Positions 1 through 9,589 are shown, numbered from the stretch's first letter. The stretch is 36,546 bases of DNA from Actinomadura sp. DC4 (GCF_030406325.1 NZ_JAUEQY010000055.1:1-36546), one strand, 5' to 3'. Numbers and translations: made by a program. The notes: generated from the sequence alone by a model not told the origin.

Positions 1-3000
1 GCCACGGGCCCGGCGGCACCGCCGGCCGAGGGCGGCCGCGGTTCCGCACCGGCGCAGCCGCGCCCCGAGCAGGCGGCGGACTCGCCGACCCCCCGCTCCG
101 ACCAGTCGAAAGGCACCCAGCCCGGGATCCGCGCGGACCAGGGCAACGCCGCGCCGCAGTCGGGCCGCGGCGGCGAACAGCCCGGTCACGGTGGCGAGCG
201 GGTCGACCGCGGCGGCGAGCAGCCGGGCGGCGACGGCGCCTCCGTACGCGACGGCGCGGGACGGCCGTCCGGCGCCTCGGGGCGATCGCCCGACGTGGTG
301 GTCGCGCCCGTCGACGTCGGCCGGGGTACGACGGGACACACGCAGCACGCCGAGGCTCCTCGCACCCTCGACCAGATCCGCCACGACTTCCGTGAGAGCT
401 TCAGCGACCCGGCGTACCAGCGGTTCCTCGAGGACTTCGAGTACAAGCTGCGGCGGCTTCCCGCCGACTCCCCCTGGCACGAGGTCTACCGGCGAATCCC
501 CGAAGAGCTCCTCGCCGCCGTGCACTCCTACACCGGCGGCTGGCACCGCGACATCAACCTGGCCCTGCGCGAGGGACCGGGCCGGCTGCTGTCGGAGAAC
601 GCCGCCCACATCGACGCGCTCCGCTCCGCGCTGGACGAACTGCCGGCGTACGAGGGCGTGACCCATCGCGGCGCCGACCTGACCCCCGAGCAGCTCGCCC
701 GGTACAAGCCGGGCGAGGTCGTACGGGAGCCGGCCTTCACCAGCACCTCCGCCGGCCTGCACAGCAGGCTGCCGGGCAACACGCACTTCGTCGTCCTGTC
801 CCGCACCGGCCGGGAGATCGGCCCCCTGCTCAGCCAGGCCGGACACGAACGCGAGATCATCTTCCGGCCCGACACGGAGTTCAAGGTGCTCGGCGTCGAG
901 CGGAAGGGCGGCCAGAACCTCGTCTACCTCAGCGAGGCCGGCGGTCCGACCCCCGGTGTCAGGGGGGAGTCCTCCAAGCCGTTCCGCGTCCTCACCGAAC
1001 AGGGGCTGTCCGGTGACGGCTACGCCGCCCCTGGACACTGGGGCAGGCACGGAGCCGCCGGTGGCCTGATCAGGCACATCGACGGCACCGGCACGGACCG
1101 CTACCTGCTGGCGCAGAACGGGCCGGCGATGCGGTCGAACGTCGGCAAGTGGCAGCTCCCCGGGGGTGCCCTCAACAGCCGGGAGCGGCCCCCCGAGGGT
1201 TTCGCCCGGGAGACGACCGAGGAGATCGGGGTCGGGCAGGACTTCCTGGACGCGTTGTCTCTCCAGGGCTTCCACCGGACGGAGGGTCCCAACGGGTGGG
1301 CGTACACGGCCATGGCGATCGACTCCCCCACAATGGTCGAGCCCAGGGTCGACGGCGCCGAGACCAGCGCGGCGAAGTGGTTCACGCGCGACGAGCTGGC
1401 GGAGATGGCGAGGAACGGCGATCTGCTTCCCGCGCTCGCCGACAGCCTCCCCCAGGTGATCGACCTGTTCCACGGGCACGGCGCGTCCCCGGACGCCGCG
1501 ACGGCGTCACAGCCCGCGCGGATGGACGGCTACGTCCAGATCGGCGACCAGCGCGGCACCAATCCCGGCGGAACGTTCGTCGACCCGGACGGGGTCAGGT
1601 GGTACGTCAAGGCTCCTGCGTCGGACCTGCACGCCAAGAACGAGGTACTGGCCAACGAGCTGTACCGGCTGGCCGGCGTACCGGTGCCCGAGGTCAGGCT
1701 GGTCGACCTGAACGGTCATTTCGGCGACAAGCACCTGGGCGTCCAATCCAGGATCATCGACGGCGTCAGTGATCTGCCGCCCCGGCTGGACGATCCGGCG
1801 TATCTCGCCAAGCTCCATGACCATTTCGTGGCCACCGCCTGGCTGGCCGACCGCGACGTCGTCGGGCGGAACTTCGAGAATGTGATCACGGTTGGGGACG
1901 ACCCCGTGCCGGCCGATGCCGGCGGGGCGCTGTTGTACAAGGCCATGGGTGATCCCAAAGGGGACGGTTTCACCGACCACGTCGGCGAGATCGACTCCAT
2001 GCGCGACCCCTCGGTGAACCCCCACGCCGCCAAGGTCTTCGAGGGCGTCACCGATGCCCACCTCAAGTCGGGCGTCTCCAAGATCATGTCGGTCAACGAC
2101 CGCGTGATACGCGAGGCGGTCGACCGCATGGACCTCCCCCCTCACGAGGCGGCGCTTCTCAAGGACCGGCTGATCGCCCGGCGGCAGGATCTGATCGACC
2201 GGTTCGGGTGGCCGGACCCGCCGGACGTCTCCTCCCACCGTCCAGCACCGGGCCACCGGGCTCCGATGCTCGATGTCCTCGCGGGCGAGCATTCCGCCGC
2301 CCATGACGCCGCCCATGCCGCGTCGGCCGCGCACGAAGCCGGCCTGCGGCATCTCGGCCTGGACGACCTCGGCCCGGACTTCCACAGCACGCCCGAGGAC
2401 CGGCAGGCGATCCGGGACCACTTCGGCGAAGAGCGGTTCGAGGAGCTGAAGCACGACCTGTGGCGGACGCAGGCCCGGCTCGACGCGGGGCACCCTCATG
2501 GCCGCCCGGACGTCGGCTGGGACCCCATCCTCCGCCGCATCCCGATCGAGGACCAGGTCGCGCTGCACTACTACACGACCAGCGAGGAGCTGAACGGCGC
2601 GATGCGCACGGGCGACCTCGCCGCCCTCGAGCACTTCGCCCCCGTGATCAAGGGCATGGTCTCGGCCCTCAACGAGATGCCGCAGCACAGCGGGCTGGTC
2701 TTCCGCCGGATCTACCTCGAGCCGCACCAGCTCCACCACCTCGACGTGTACCGGCCGGGGACGGTCCTCCGCGAGCCCTCGTTCATCAGCTCCTCCGACG
2801 ACCCGAAGCTCAAGGTCGGCGGGAACATCGAGTACGTCATCGAGTCCCGGACCGGCCGGATCGTCGCCCCGCACCTGCACGCACGGCCGCAGGAACGTGA
2901 GGTGATCTTCACTCCGGACCGCCACTTCCTCGTCCTCGACTCCGAGGAGATCCCCGGCGGCAAACGGGTCTACCTGCGCGAGCTCGTCAACGTGGAGGAG

Positions 3001-6000
3001 CCGCTGCCCCGCACGCTCCGCGAGGCCGACCCGCTGCCGGAGACCTTCTTCAACCTCCACCCCGGGTCCCAGCACGGCGCCCCCGCCCCGACGTCGCACA
3101 TCGCGGACGTGCTCAACGGCAGGCACGACGATCCACCGCCCGCGGCCGGGGTCTCCCACGGTCAGCCGGACGCGCCGGGGTATGACGTCACCCGCGAGCT
3201 CGCCGGCCGGCACGGCGCGGAGACCGTCGAGGCGGCGACCGCGAACGTCCACCGCCATGCGGATGGCCCCTGGCAGGGCGCCTACCAGCGGATCCCCACC
3301 GAGGACCTCGTCTCCTCCCGGCTGTTCGCCCAGTCCGACCACCGGCCGATCAACGAGGCGCTGTACGGAGGCCACGAGGACGCGCTGGCCCCGTACACCG
3401 AGCAGGTCCGTACGCACGACACGGTGCTGGAGCGGATGCCCACGTACGAGGGGCCGGTGCACCGGGTCGTCGACCTCGACCCGGCGCGGCAGGCGCGGTA
3501 CCGGCCGGGCGAGGTGGTCCGCGAGGCCGGATACGTCATCGCCTCGGGCAACCCGCACGAGCAGTTCCACGGCAACACCGAGTTCGTGATCGAGTCGCGG
3601 ACCGGACGGCTCGTCGGCCCCGCGATCACCGAGCACGTCCTCGACCATGAGGTGCACTTCCGTCGCGACACCCCCTTCGAGGTCACCCACGTCGAGGACC
3701 GGCCGGACGGTGGGCGCACCATCCATCTGCGCGAGGTGGACGGCACCGCCGGGACGCCCGTCTCCGAGGGAACACACGCCGAACACCCGCCACAGGCGCG
3801 GCCGGTCGCGGCAGGCGCTGCGCACGAGGTGCACCACGTCCGCAGCACCGATCTGAACCCCGACACCCGTACGCCGCTGCTGCCCACACACGACGCCGCG
3901 GCACTCGGTGTACTCCGTGGTGAGCACTCGAACACGCTCGCCGAGGGCGAGGCGCTGCACGCCTCCCAGTGGGCCCATCTCCGCGGCTCCGCGGAGGCCG
4001 CCCCGCTCACCCGCGAGCACGCGTTCGAGAGCGCCTCGACGGTCGAGGTGCGGCGGCTCAGCGTGACCAGCACGGACCATCCCGTACGAACCGTCACCGA
4101 GTTCACGCTCAAGCTCCGTTTCCAGGCCGACCCGTCGATGACGCCGCACGACGTCATGCGCGCGCAGTCGAACATCCTCGACGCCGCCGACCTGGGCTTC
4201 AACCACCAGCACCGGATGCCCGACGGCTCCCAGCCCCACCTGCGCGTCGAGTTCGAAGAGGTGCCGCCACCGGCGGGAGACGACGTCGTACGGCTGCTGC
4301 CGGGCAACGGCACGCTGCCCGGCGAACGGCCCGGCATGCTCCGGCTGTACGCCGACATGGATCCGGTCGTCGTCGTCCACGAGCTGGGTCACCACCTCGG
4401 CCTGGAGCATGAGTACATCGACGGCAGCGCCGGCGCCGAGACGCTCACCGCGCCCGGGGTGGCCCGCGACGCCAGCGCGATGGGCAGCGGCCGCCGCTTC
4501 TGGGCGGACCACGACCTCGTCATCGACCACAACGGCAACGCCGTGCCCGGTCTCGCCGGCCTCCGCGACCGGCACTTCGTCGCGCTGCACGACGCCGCCG
4601 CCCACGCCACCGGGGAGGCACGCGGGGAGGCGCGTCCGGCGGTGCCCGCCGAGCACGCGGCGCCACGCGGCAACCCGGACATCTCGCGCAACCTGCCGGA
4701 CCACGTACGTGACCTGGCCGGCCGTACGCACGAGGACGGCCGACCGGTGTTCCCGCCGGAGGGCCGGGACCCGATCGAGCACGCGATGCTGCTCGACCGG
4801 ATGGACGCCCTGTTCGGCGACGACGTCCCGCCGGGTGAGATGACGCTCGGCCACCTGCGCTACACCGAGGCGCTCACGGACGCCGCCCGGCGGCTGTACG
4901 AGACCGCGCCCGACTTCTCGTTCCGCACCGCCGACCTGCGCGGACTGCGACATCTCGCGGACGTTCTCGGGGCGGCCCCGGACGGTGCCCTCCCCCATGC
5001 CGAGGTCCTGCACGACCTCGCCCGCGACGCGCTCGGCCTGGATCCGGCGCCGCACGACGTCGAGGGACTGACCTGGCTCGCCGAGCACCTGCGGGACATG
5101 GGCGGCCGGCGCGCGCTCGAGCCGCCCCACGAGGCCCTGCGCCGGGCGGCGGCGGACCGGCTCGGCACCCTGCCGAGCGCGGAGGCGACCCTCCGCGCGG
5201 TCCACGAGATCGTCGAGGAGGAGCGAAACGCGGCGCGCGACCCGTACGCCGCCCACCAGCACTCGGCGGACCAGCGGCACTTCCCGCCGGCCGATGACGA
5301 GCCCGCCGACGCCCGGCCCTACGACAGCGACGCCATCGAGACGTTCCGGCGGGAGCTTCTCGACATCGTGCGCGTCGAGGCACAGCGTCAGGGAAGGTCA
5401 GAGCCCGAGGTGCTGCAGCAGTTCGTCATCCAGCGCGCGCTGGCCCGCATCTTCGAGGCCGACCCCCACGACTGGATGCTGAAGGGCGGGCAGTCGATGC
5501 TCGCCCGCTACCCCGACGCCCGGCCCAGCTCCGACATCGACCTCGTCCGCCTGTCGGGCAGCACGGACCCGGACCACATGGCGTCGACCTACAAGGCGGC
5601 GCTCGGCCGGGACTTCGGCGACCACCTGCGTTTCGTCGAGCACTCCAGAACCGAGCTCCGCAATGAGGGGGTCCGGGTCGAGCACCTCGTCCTGCTCGGC
5701 GACAAGGAGGTCATGCGCCTCAGCGTCGACCTCGCCACGGAACGCTCACGGGGGATGTGGAAGGAACCGGACGTCATTCCGTTCCCGGACCACGTCAACG
5801 AGCCCGACCACATCGCGCACCTGCCCGAGCTGCGGGCCATCTCCCTGCAGGACACGCTCGCGCACAAGGTCGCCGGGATGTACGCCCACGGCCGGCGGGA
5901 CGCCGAGACCAAGTGCGTCAACTGTGAGTACACCGGCGAGGGACGTTACGCCTGCGCGGCCGGCGACCTGCCGTACCGCGTCCAGGACCTGGCGGACGTC

Positions 6001-9000
6001 CTTCTCATGGCGCTCAACACGCGCTGGGACGGCCCCGACACGTACGCGATGCTCCACGAGGAGATGGCCTGGCGGCTCGAGCAGGGCGAACCCCAGCTGA
6101 TCCCGGACCGGTTCGAGGTGCCCAACCCCGACTGGCATTCGAAGTTCGAGCAGCTCGCGCTCTCCACGCCGAGGCAGCCGCTGCAGTCACTGCGTGACGC
6201 CATCCCCCTGGCCCACGCGTTCCTCGACCCGCTTCTGGGCCCCGAGCCGCCCCGCGGCCACTGGGACCCGCACCGGCTCCGGTGGGTCGATCCGGGCGAG
6301 CCGCCGCACATGGACACCGGGCACGCGGACCAGCCGGTCCACGTCCCGGCCCCGCATCCGCGGCCGGCACCCGACACACCGGGCGTACGGCGGGTCGAGG
6401 CCACCGGGCACGGCGAGCCCTCGACGCACTACGCCGAGCAGGCGATGATCGACAAGTGGGACGGCCTGGCCGCCCACGACGGTCGGCCGCACAGCCTGGA
6501 CGCCCAGCTCGCCGAGCTCAAGGCGCGGACGGACCTGCCGATCGAGGCCAAGCTGCAGTTCGTGCAGCGGCAAATCATGGCCGAGGCGGGGTACGAGCTG
6601 ACCCCCGTGCACAGCATGGACAGCAAGAACCTGCGGATCTACGCCTACCAGAGCGGTGAGATCTACAGCCACGTCACGGCGCTCATGGTGGACCCGGGGA
6701 CGACGATCGAGATCGCCTACCGGCCCCACCGTACGTGGAACACCTTCCGCTGGGAGGCCCACCAGAACCACGTCGCGTACCTGGACCGGCCGCCGCGCGG
6801 CGTCACGGCCGTCCAGGCCAACGCCGTCGCGATGTGGCGCAGCTCCAAGGGCCTGCCGACCCACGGCATCGACCACGCCGAGATCACCGGCGACCTCATC
6901 GACATCCACGCCCAGCCGCTCAGGGACGCCCTGGGCCTGCGCGACAAGCTGATCGACTACGGCGTCGACCCGAGCCGGATCAGGCTGGCCCACGCCGACG
7001 CCAGCCAGGGCCACCACTACAGCGAGACCCGGTGGACGCGTTCCCACCTGCACGCCCTGGACGCCATCCGGAGCGCTCCGGAAGAGGCGCGGCAGGCCAT
7101 GGTCGACGCGATGCGCGGCCGGGACGAGACGGCCGCCACCGCTCGTGAGGCCCGCGCCCAGGACGTGATCGACCGCCTCCACGAGGCGAACGCGCGCCCC
7201 GGCGACCGGACCGGGGACGGCGCTCCCGCGGCGCGCAAGAAGTACGCGCTCCTGTGGATCCGCGACACGCGGAACCAGCCCGTGGGCGGGCGGCACGGCC
7301 CGCACCTGGACACGCGCCCGGAGATCGTGCGGCAGACCATCGAGACGCTGCGCGCGAACGACCCCGACCGGCGGATCGTCCTGCTGGGCGACGACCTGTT
7401 CGCGCGCCGCCCCGAGCTCCGCGAGCAGTGGGACGACGAAGGGGTGCTCGACGGCGTCGACGCCCACACGCTCGTGAAGTTCTGGGATGCCGCGCGGAAC
7501 GGCGGGACGCCGCTGAGCCTCGGCGAGCAGGGCCTGTTCTTCCACCGGTTGAACGCCGAGTCCGACATCGTGCAGATCGGCGTCGAGAGCGGGGCGCTCG
7601 AACTGCCCGCAATGCTGGGCGTGCCGACGGTGTACTTCGAGGCTCGCGAGCACGACGGCAACAAGGGCAACCGCTGGCAGCTCTACTGGCAGCCATGGGA
7701 GTACGGCCGTACCGAGACGCTCATCGGCGGGGACGGCAACCCGGTCTTCGACGCCTCCGCCCGGCCGGTCTCGGCGTTCCGCGGCACGGGCGACACGCGT
7801 CCCGCGCCGCTCTCCCAGATGAAGCGGGTGCTGTTCGGACCCGACCTGCCCGACCCGACCAACCGGCGTTCGCGCCCCGTGGCCGTCTATGACCTGGCGA
7901 AGGTCGGCGTGACCGCGGACCGCATCAACCGCCTGGTCAGCACCGGTGAGATCGACGGCTGGCCGAAGCGGCTCGGCCGCAGCGCCGGAATGGACGCCAG
8001 CAAGTGGAGCGCCTGGACCGAGCGCGACTGGGCCAAGAGCCGGTACTTCGCCGAACAGCTCCACCACTGGGTGCGCAGCGACGCGGCCACGCCGGAGGAG
8101 GCCGGCCGGAAGTGGCAGGCCATCCGCCTCACGCTCGACGGCGTGCTGGAGCCGGACTTCCATCTCGACTATGAGTACGACGGCGTCGCGGTCACGCACC
8201 CGTACTTCCTGTTGCACACCGACCCCTACCTGAATCCCCCCGACCTGGCGAAGATCTCCGAGGCGTACGGCGCCGCGCCGCACGAGCGCCGCGACTTCGT
8301 CGCACAGACGCTGAAGGGGCTCTTCGACACCCCCGAGTTCCGTCAACGGGTGGTGGAGGACCTACGGCGCTTCAGGCTCGAGCCGCACGAGATCGACGAC
8401 CTGCGCGAGGCCATCGCGGAGGTGGTCGCGCCACAGGCCCCGGACCACAACATCAGGCCGTACACCCCGCCGGACGCCCACGGAACGGGGCTCGCCGACG
8501 CCGCCGGGCACCCGCCGTACGCGGACCGGCTGGACACGCCGGTCGCCGGCGGGCATCCGACCGCCCGCGAGGTGCTGGACGGGTTCGACCCGCACCGGGC
8601 CGGCGAGCTGCCGGACATGTCCGCGGGCGAGGCCGCCGACCACATCCGGGCGCACGCCGCCGACCGCCCGTGGCTCGCCGACGCCCTGGGCCACGACCCG
8701 GCCGTGCAGCGGGTCTACGCGGTGGTCGACCAGGCCAAGGGGCACATCCTCGAACGTCATGGCCCCTTCGCCGACGAGGCGCTGCTCGAGCGTCGCGTCA
8801 CCCACCTGGAGGATCCGGCCCAGCTCGACCCGGCCGACCGCGCGCGGGCGGTCGACGCGTTCGCCGACCGCGTCCACCGCTGCCCCGACACCGCGACGGC
8901 GATCACGGACCCGGTGGCCTTCGCCGCCGCCTACGCACGTGCCGTCGAGCATCCGGACGTACGACGCGCGCTGGACGCTCCCTACGACCCGGACTCACGG

Positions 9001-9303
9001 CCGGGCCGGGTGTCCATCCCGCTGAGCGACCTGCTCGGCCCCGACGGTCACCTCTACTGCGCCGGGTTCCGGCTGGAGCCGGTCGACGGCAGCCTGCAGA
9101 CCGCCTGGGACAACCGGGCCGCGTGGGTGAACGCCCACCGCGAGGGCCGCGTCCCGGACGTGCCCGAGCCCGTCGCCACGCCGGTCTCGACCTTCCGGTT
9201 CGCCACCGTGGAGTTCTTCTTCACCGCGAACGCCGAGGGGAACGGGTACGAGATCACCACGATGTTCGTCGAGCCCGGACCGCGGGAGGTGACCGATGCC
9301 TGA
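1..9303 (+). CDS. Giant multidomain polymorphic toxin/effector (5' end outside window)
   Basis: The frame is open from base 1 to TGA 9301-9303 (3,100 residues), so the N-terminus is missing; an ATG-less GTG at 295 is not a credible start. Domains by nucleotide position: low-complexity Pro/Gly linker 1-355; ADP-ribosyltransferase 1 at 355-945 (Arg 667, STS 742-750, ExE 847-855); Nudix hydrolase 1021-1475 (box G-x5-E-x7-RE-x2-EE-x-G, 1165-1233); HipA/lipid-kinase-like fold 1520-2215 (Lys 1609, Glu 1642, DVVGRNFEN near 1855, DAGG 1915); ART 2 at 2395-2995 (Arg 2704, SSS 2788, ExE 2893); degenerate ART 3 at 3180-3750; metzincin protease HELGHHLGLEH 4378-4410 with Met-turn AMG near 4480; helical region 4670-5270; AbiEii-like nucleotidyltransferase 5320-6235 (GG 5485, DID 5533-5541); GT-B-like domain 7225-7840; C-terminal region 8550-9300 with GHILERH. 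Motifs are seen directly. Family names are from recalled signatures. An exported toxin role is inferred from this architecture and the overlapping immunity candidate. Confidence 0.9.
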   Translation, partial: ATGPAAPPAEGGRGSAPAQPRPEQAADSPTPRSDQSKGTQPGIRADQGNAAPQSGRGGEQPGHGGERVDRGGEQPGGDGASVRDGAGRPSGASGRSPDVVVAPVDVGRGTTGHTQHAEAPRTLDQIRHDFRESFSDPAYQRFLEDFEYKLRRLPADSPWHEVYRRIPEELLAAVHSYTGGWHRDINLALREGPGRLLSENAAHIDALRSALDELPAYEGVTHRGADLTPEQLARYKPGEVVREPAFTSTSAGLHSRLPGNTHFVVLSRTGREIGPLLSQAGHEREIIFRPDTEFKVLGVERKGGQNLVYLSEAGGPTPGVRGESSKPFRVLTEQGLSGDGYAAPGHWGRHGAAGGLIRHIDGTGTDRYLLAQNGPAMRSNVGKWQLPGGALNSRERPPEGFARETTEEIGVGQDFLDALSLQGFHRTEGPNGWAYTAMAIDSPTMVEPRVDGAETSAAKWFTRDELAEMARNGDLLPALADSLPQVIDLFHGHGASPDAATASQPARMDGYVQIGDQRGTNPGGTFVDPDGVRWYVKAPASDLHAKNEVLANELYRLAGVPVPEVRLVDLNGHFGDKHLGVQSRIIDGVSDLPPRLDDPAYLAKLHDHFVATAWLADRDVVGRNFENVITVGDDPVPADAGGALLYKAMGDPKGDGFTDHVGEIDSMRDPSVNPHAAKVFEGVTDAHLKSGVSKIMSVNDRVIREAVDRMDLPPHEAALLKDRLIARRQDLIDRFGWPDPPDVSSHRPAPGHRAPMLDVLAGEHSAAHDAAHAASAAHEAGLRHLGLDDLGPDFHSTPEDRQAIRDHFGEERFEELKHDLWRTQARLDAGHPHGRPDVGWDPILRRIPIEDQVALHYYTTSEELNGAMRTGDLAALEHFAPVIKGMVSALNEMPQHSGLVFRRIYLEPHQLHHLDVYRPGTVLREPSFISSSDDPKLKVGGNIEYVIESRTGRIVAPHLHARPQEREVIFTPDRHFLVLDSEEIPGGKRVYLRELVNVEEPLPRTLREADPLPETFFNLHPGSQHGAPAPTSHIADVLNGRHDDPPPAAGVSHGQPDAPGYDVTRELAGRHGAETVEAATANVHRHADGPWQGAYQRIPTEDLVSSRLFAQSDHRPINEALYGGHEDALAPYTEQVRTHDTVLERMPTYEGPVHRVVDLDPARQARYRPGEVVREAGYVIASGNPHEQFHGNTEFVIESRTGRLVGPAITEHVLDHEVHFRRDTPFEVTHVEDRPDGGRTIHLREVDGTAGTPVSEGTHAEHPPQARPVAAGAAHEVHHVRSTDLNPDTRTPLLPTHDAAALGVLRGEHSNTLAEGEALHASQWAHLRGSAEAAPLTREHAFESASTVEVRRLSVTSTDHPVRTVTEFTLKLRFQADPSMTPHDVMRAQSNILDAADLGFNHQHRMPDGSQPHLRVEFEEVPPPAGDDVVRLLPGNGTLPGERPGMLRLYADMDPVVVVHELGHHLGLEHEYIDGSAGAETLTAPGVARDASAMGSGRRFWADHDLVIDHNGNAVPGLAGLRDRHFVALHDAAAHATGEARGEARPAVPAEHAAPRGNPDISRNLPDHVRDLAGRTHEDGRPVFPPEGRDPIEHAMLLDRMDALFGDDVPPGEMTLGHLRYTEALTDAARRLYETAPDFSFRTADLRGLRHLADVLGAAPDGALPHAEVLHDLARDALGLDPAPHDVEGLTWLAEHLRDMGGRRALEPPHEALRRAAADRLGTLPSAEATLRAVHEIVEEERNAARDPYAAHQHSADQRHFPPADDEPADARPYDSDAIETFRRELLDIVRVEAQRQGRSEPEVLQQFVIQRALARIFEADPHDWMLKGGQSMLARYPDARPSSDIDLVRLSGSTDPDHMASTYKAALGRDFGDHLRFVEHSRTELRNEGVRVEHLVLLGDKEVMRLSVDLATERSRGMWKEPDVIPFPDHVNEPDHIAHLPELRAISLQDTLAHKVAGMYAHGRRDAETKCVNCEYTGEGRYACAAGDLPYRVQDLADVLLMALNTRWDGPDTYAMLHEEMAWRLEQGEPQLIPDRFEVPNPDWHSKFEQLALSTPRQPLQSLRDAIPLAHAFLDPLLGPEPPRGHWDPHRLRWVDPGEPPHMDTGHADQPVHVPAPHPRPAPDTPGVRRVEATGHGEPSTHYAEQAMIDKWDGLAAHDGRPHSLDAQLAELKARTDLPIEAKLQFVQRQIMAEAGYELTPVHSMDSKNLRIYAYQSGEIYSHVTALMVDPGTTIEIAYRPHRTWNTFRWEAHQNHVAYLDRPPRGVTAVQANAVAMWRSSKGLPTHGIDHAEITGDLIDIHAQPLRDALGLRDKLIDYGVDPSRIRLAHADASQGHHYSETRWTRSHLHALDAIRSAPEEARQAMVDAMRGRDETAATAREARAQDVIDRLHEANARPGDRTGDGAPAARKKYALLWIRDTRNQPVGGRHGPHLDTRPEIVRQTIETLRANDPDRRIVLLGDDLFARRPELREQWDDEGVLDGVDAHTLVKFWDAARNGGTPLSLGEQGLFFHRLNAESDIVQIGVESGALELPAMLGVPTVYFEAREHDGNKGNRWQLYWQPWEYGRTETLIGGDGNPVFDASARPVSAFRGTGDTRPAPLSQMKRVLFGPDLPDPTNRRSRPVAVYDLAKVGVTADRINRLVSTGEIDGWPKRLGRSAGMDASKWSAWTERDWAKSRYFAEQLHHWVRSDAATPEEAGRKWQAIRLTLDGVLEPDFHLDYEYDGVAVTHPYFLLHTDPYLNPPDLAKISEAYGAAPHERRDFVAQTLKGLFDTPEFRQRVVEDLRRFRLEPHEIDDLREAIAEVVAPQAPDHNIRPYTPPDAHGTGLADAAGHPPYADRLDTPVAGGHPTAREVLDGFDPHRAGELPDMSAGEAADHIRAHAADRPWLADALGHDPAVQRVYAVVDQAKGHILERHGPFADEALLERRVTHLEDPAQLDPADRARAVDAFADRVHRCPDTATAITDPVAFAAAYARAVEHPDVRRALDAPYDPDSRPGRVSIPLSDLLGPDGHLYCAGFRLEPVDGSLQTAWDNRAAWVNAHREGRVPDVPEPVATPVSTFRFATVEFFFTANAEGNGYEITTMFVEPGPREVTDA

Positions 9304-9586
9304 GCGGTACGCCACGCTGTTCGGGGTGACCGGCACCTACTGCCACCCGGAGGCCGACGAGGAGGCGTACGGCGCCCTGCGCCGGCTCGCGGGGCGCGCG
9401 AACGACGCACCGATGGCGCTTTTCAAGGAGGAGCTGCGCCGGGCTCTCACGCATCCGGAGGAAGTGCCGGAGGAGGCGCTTTACCGTGAGGTGCAGTACG
9501 GCGACGGCGGCGCGGCGGAGTTTCTCCGGCGGCTATGGCGTGATCTTTATCCGGAAGAACCGACTCCCACGCCAGAAAAGAGATGA
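9296..9586 (+). CDS. Candidate immunity protein for the giant toxin
   Basis: 96 residues. Its ATG at 9296 lies inside the last codons of the giant gene, giving an 8-bp overlap, so translation is probably coupled. The protein is small, acidic, soluble, without signal peptide or membrane segment. Its C-terminus reads AEFLRRLWRDLYPEEP, a pattern I associate with small CdiI-type contact-dependent-inhibition immunity proteins of actinobacteria, though I cannot confirm the family by search. Position directly after a polymorphic toxin is the classic place for an immunity gene. It would bind and block the last toxin domain in the producing cell. It ends 3 bp before the stop of the convergent antitoxin gene. 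The gene looks real; the immunity role is inference. Confidence 0.75.
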   Translation: MPERYATLFGVTGTYCHPEADEEAYGALRRLAGRANDAPMALFKEELRRALTHPEEVPEEALYREVQYGDGGAAEFLRRLWRDLYPEEPTPTPEKR

Positions 9587-9589
9587 ACG

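Noticed and set aside
1507-5280. Very long minus-strand open frame (1,257 codons) opposite the giant toxin
   Set aside because: Val/Arg/Asp/Gly-rich antisense reading with no domain. It arises from GC bias at third positions, while the plus strand has clear catalytic motifs throughout.
6187-8346. 719-codon minus-strand open frame
   Set aside because: Antisense shadow of the giant toxin with low-complexity composition and no motif.
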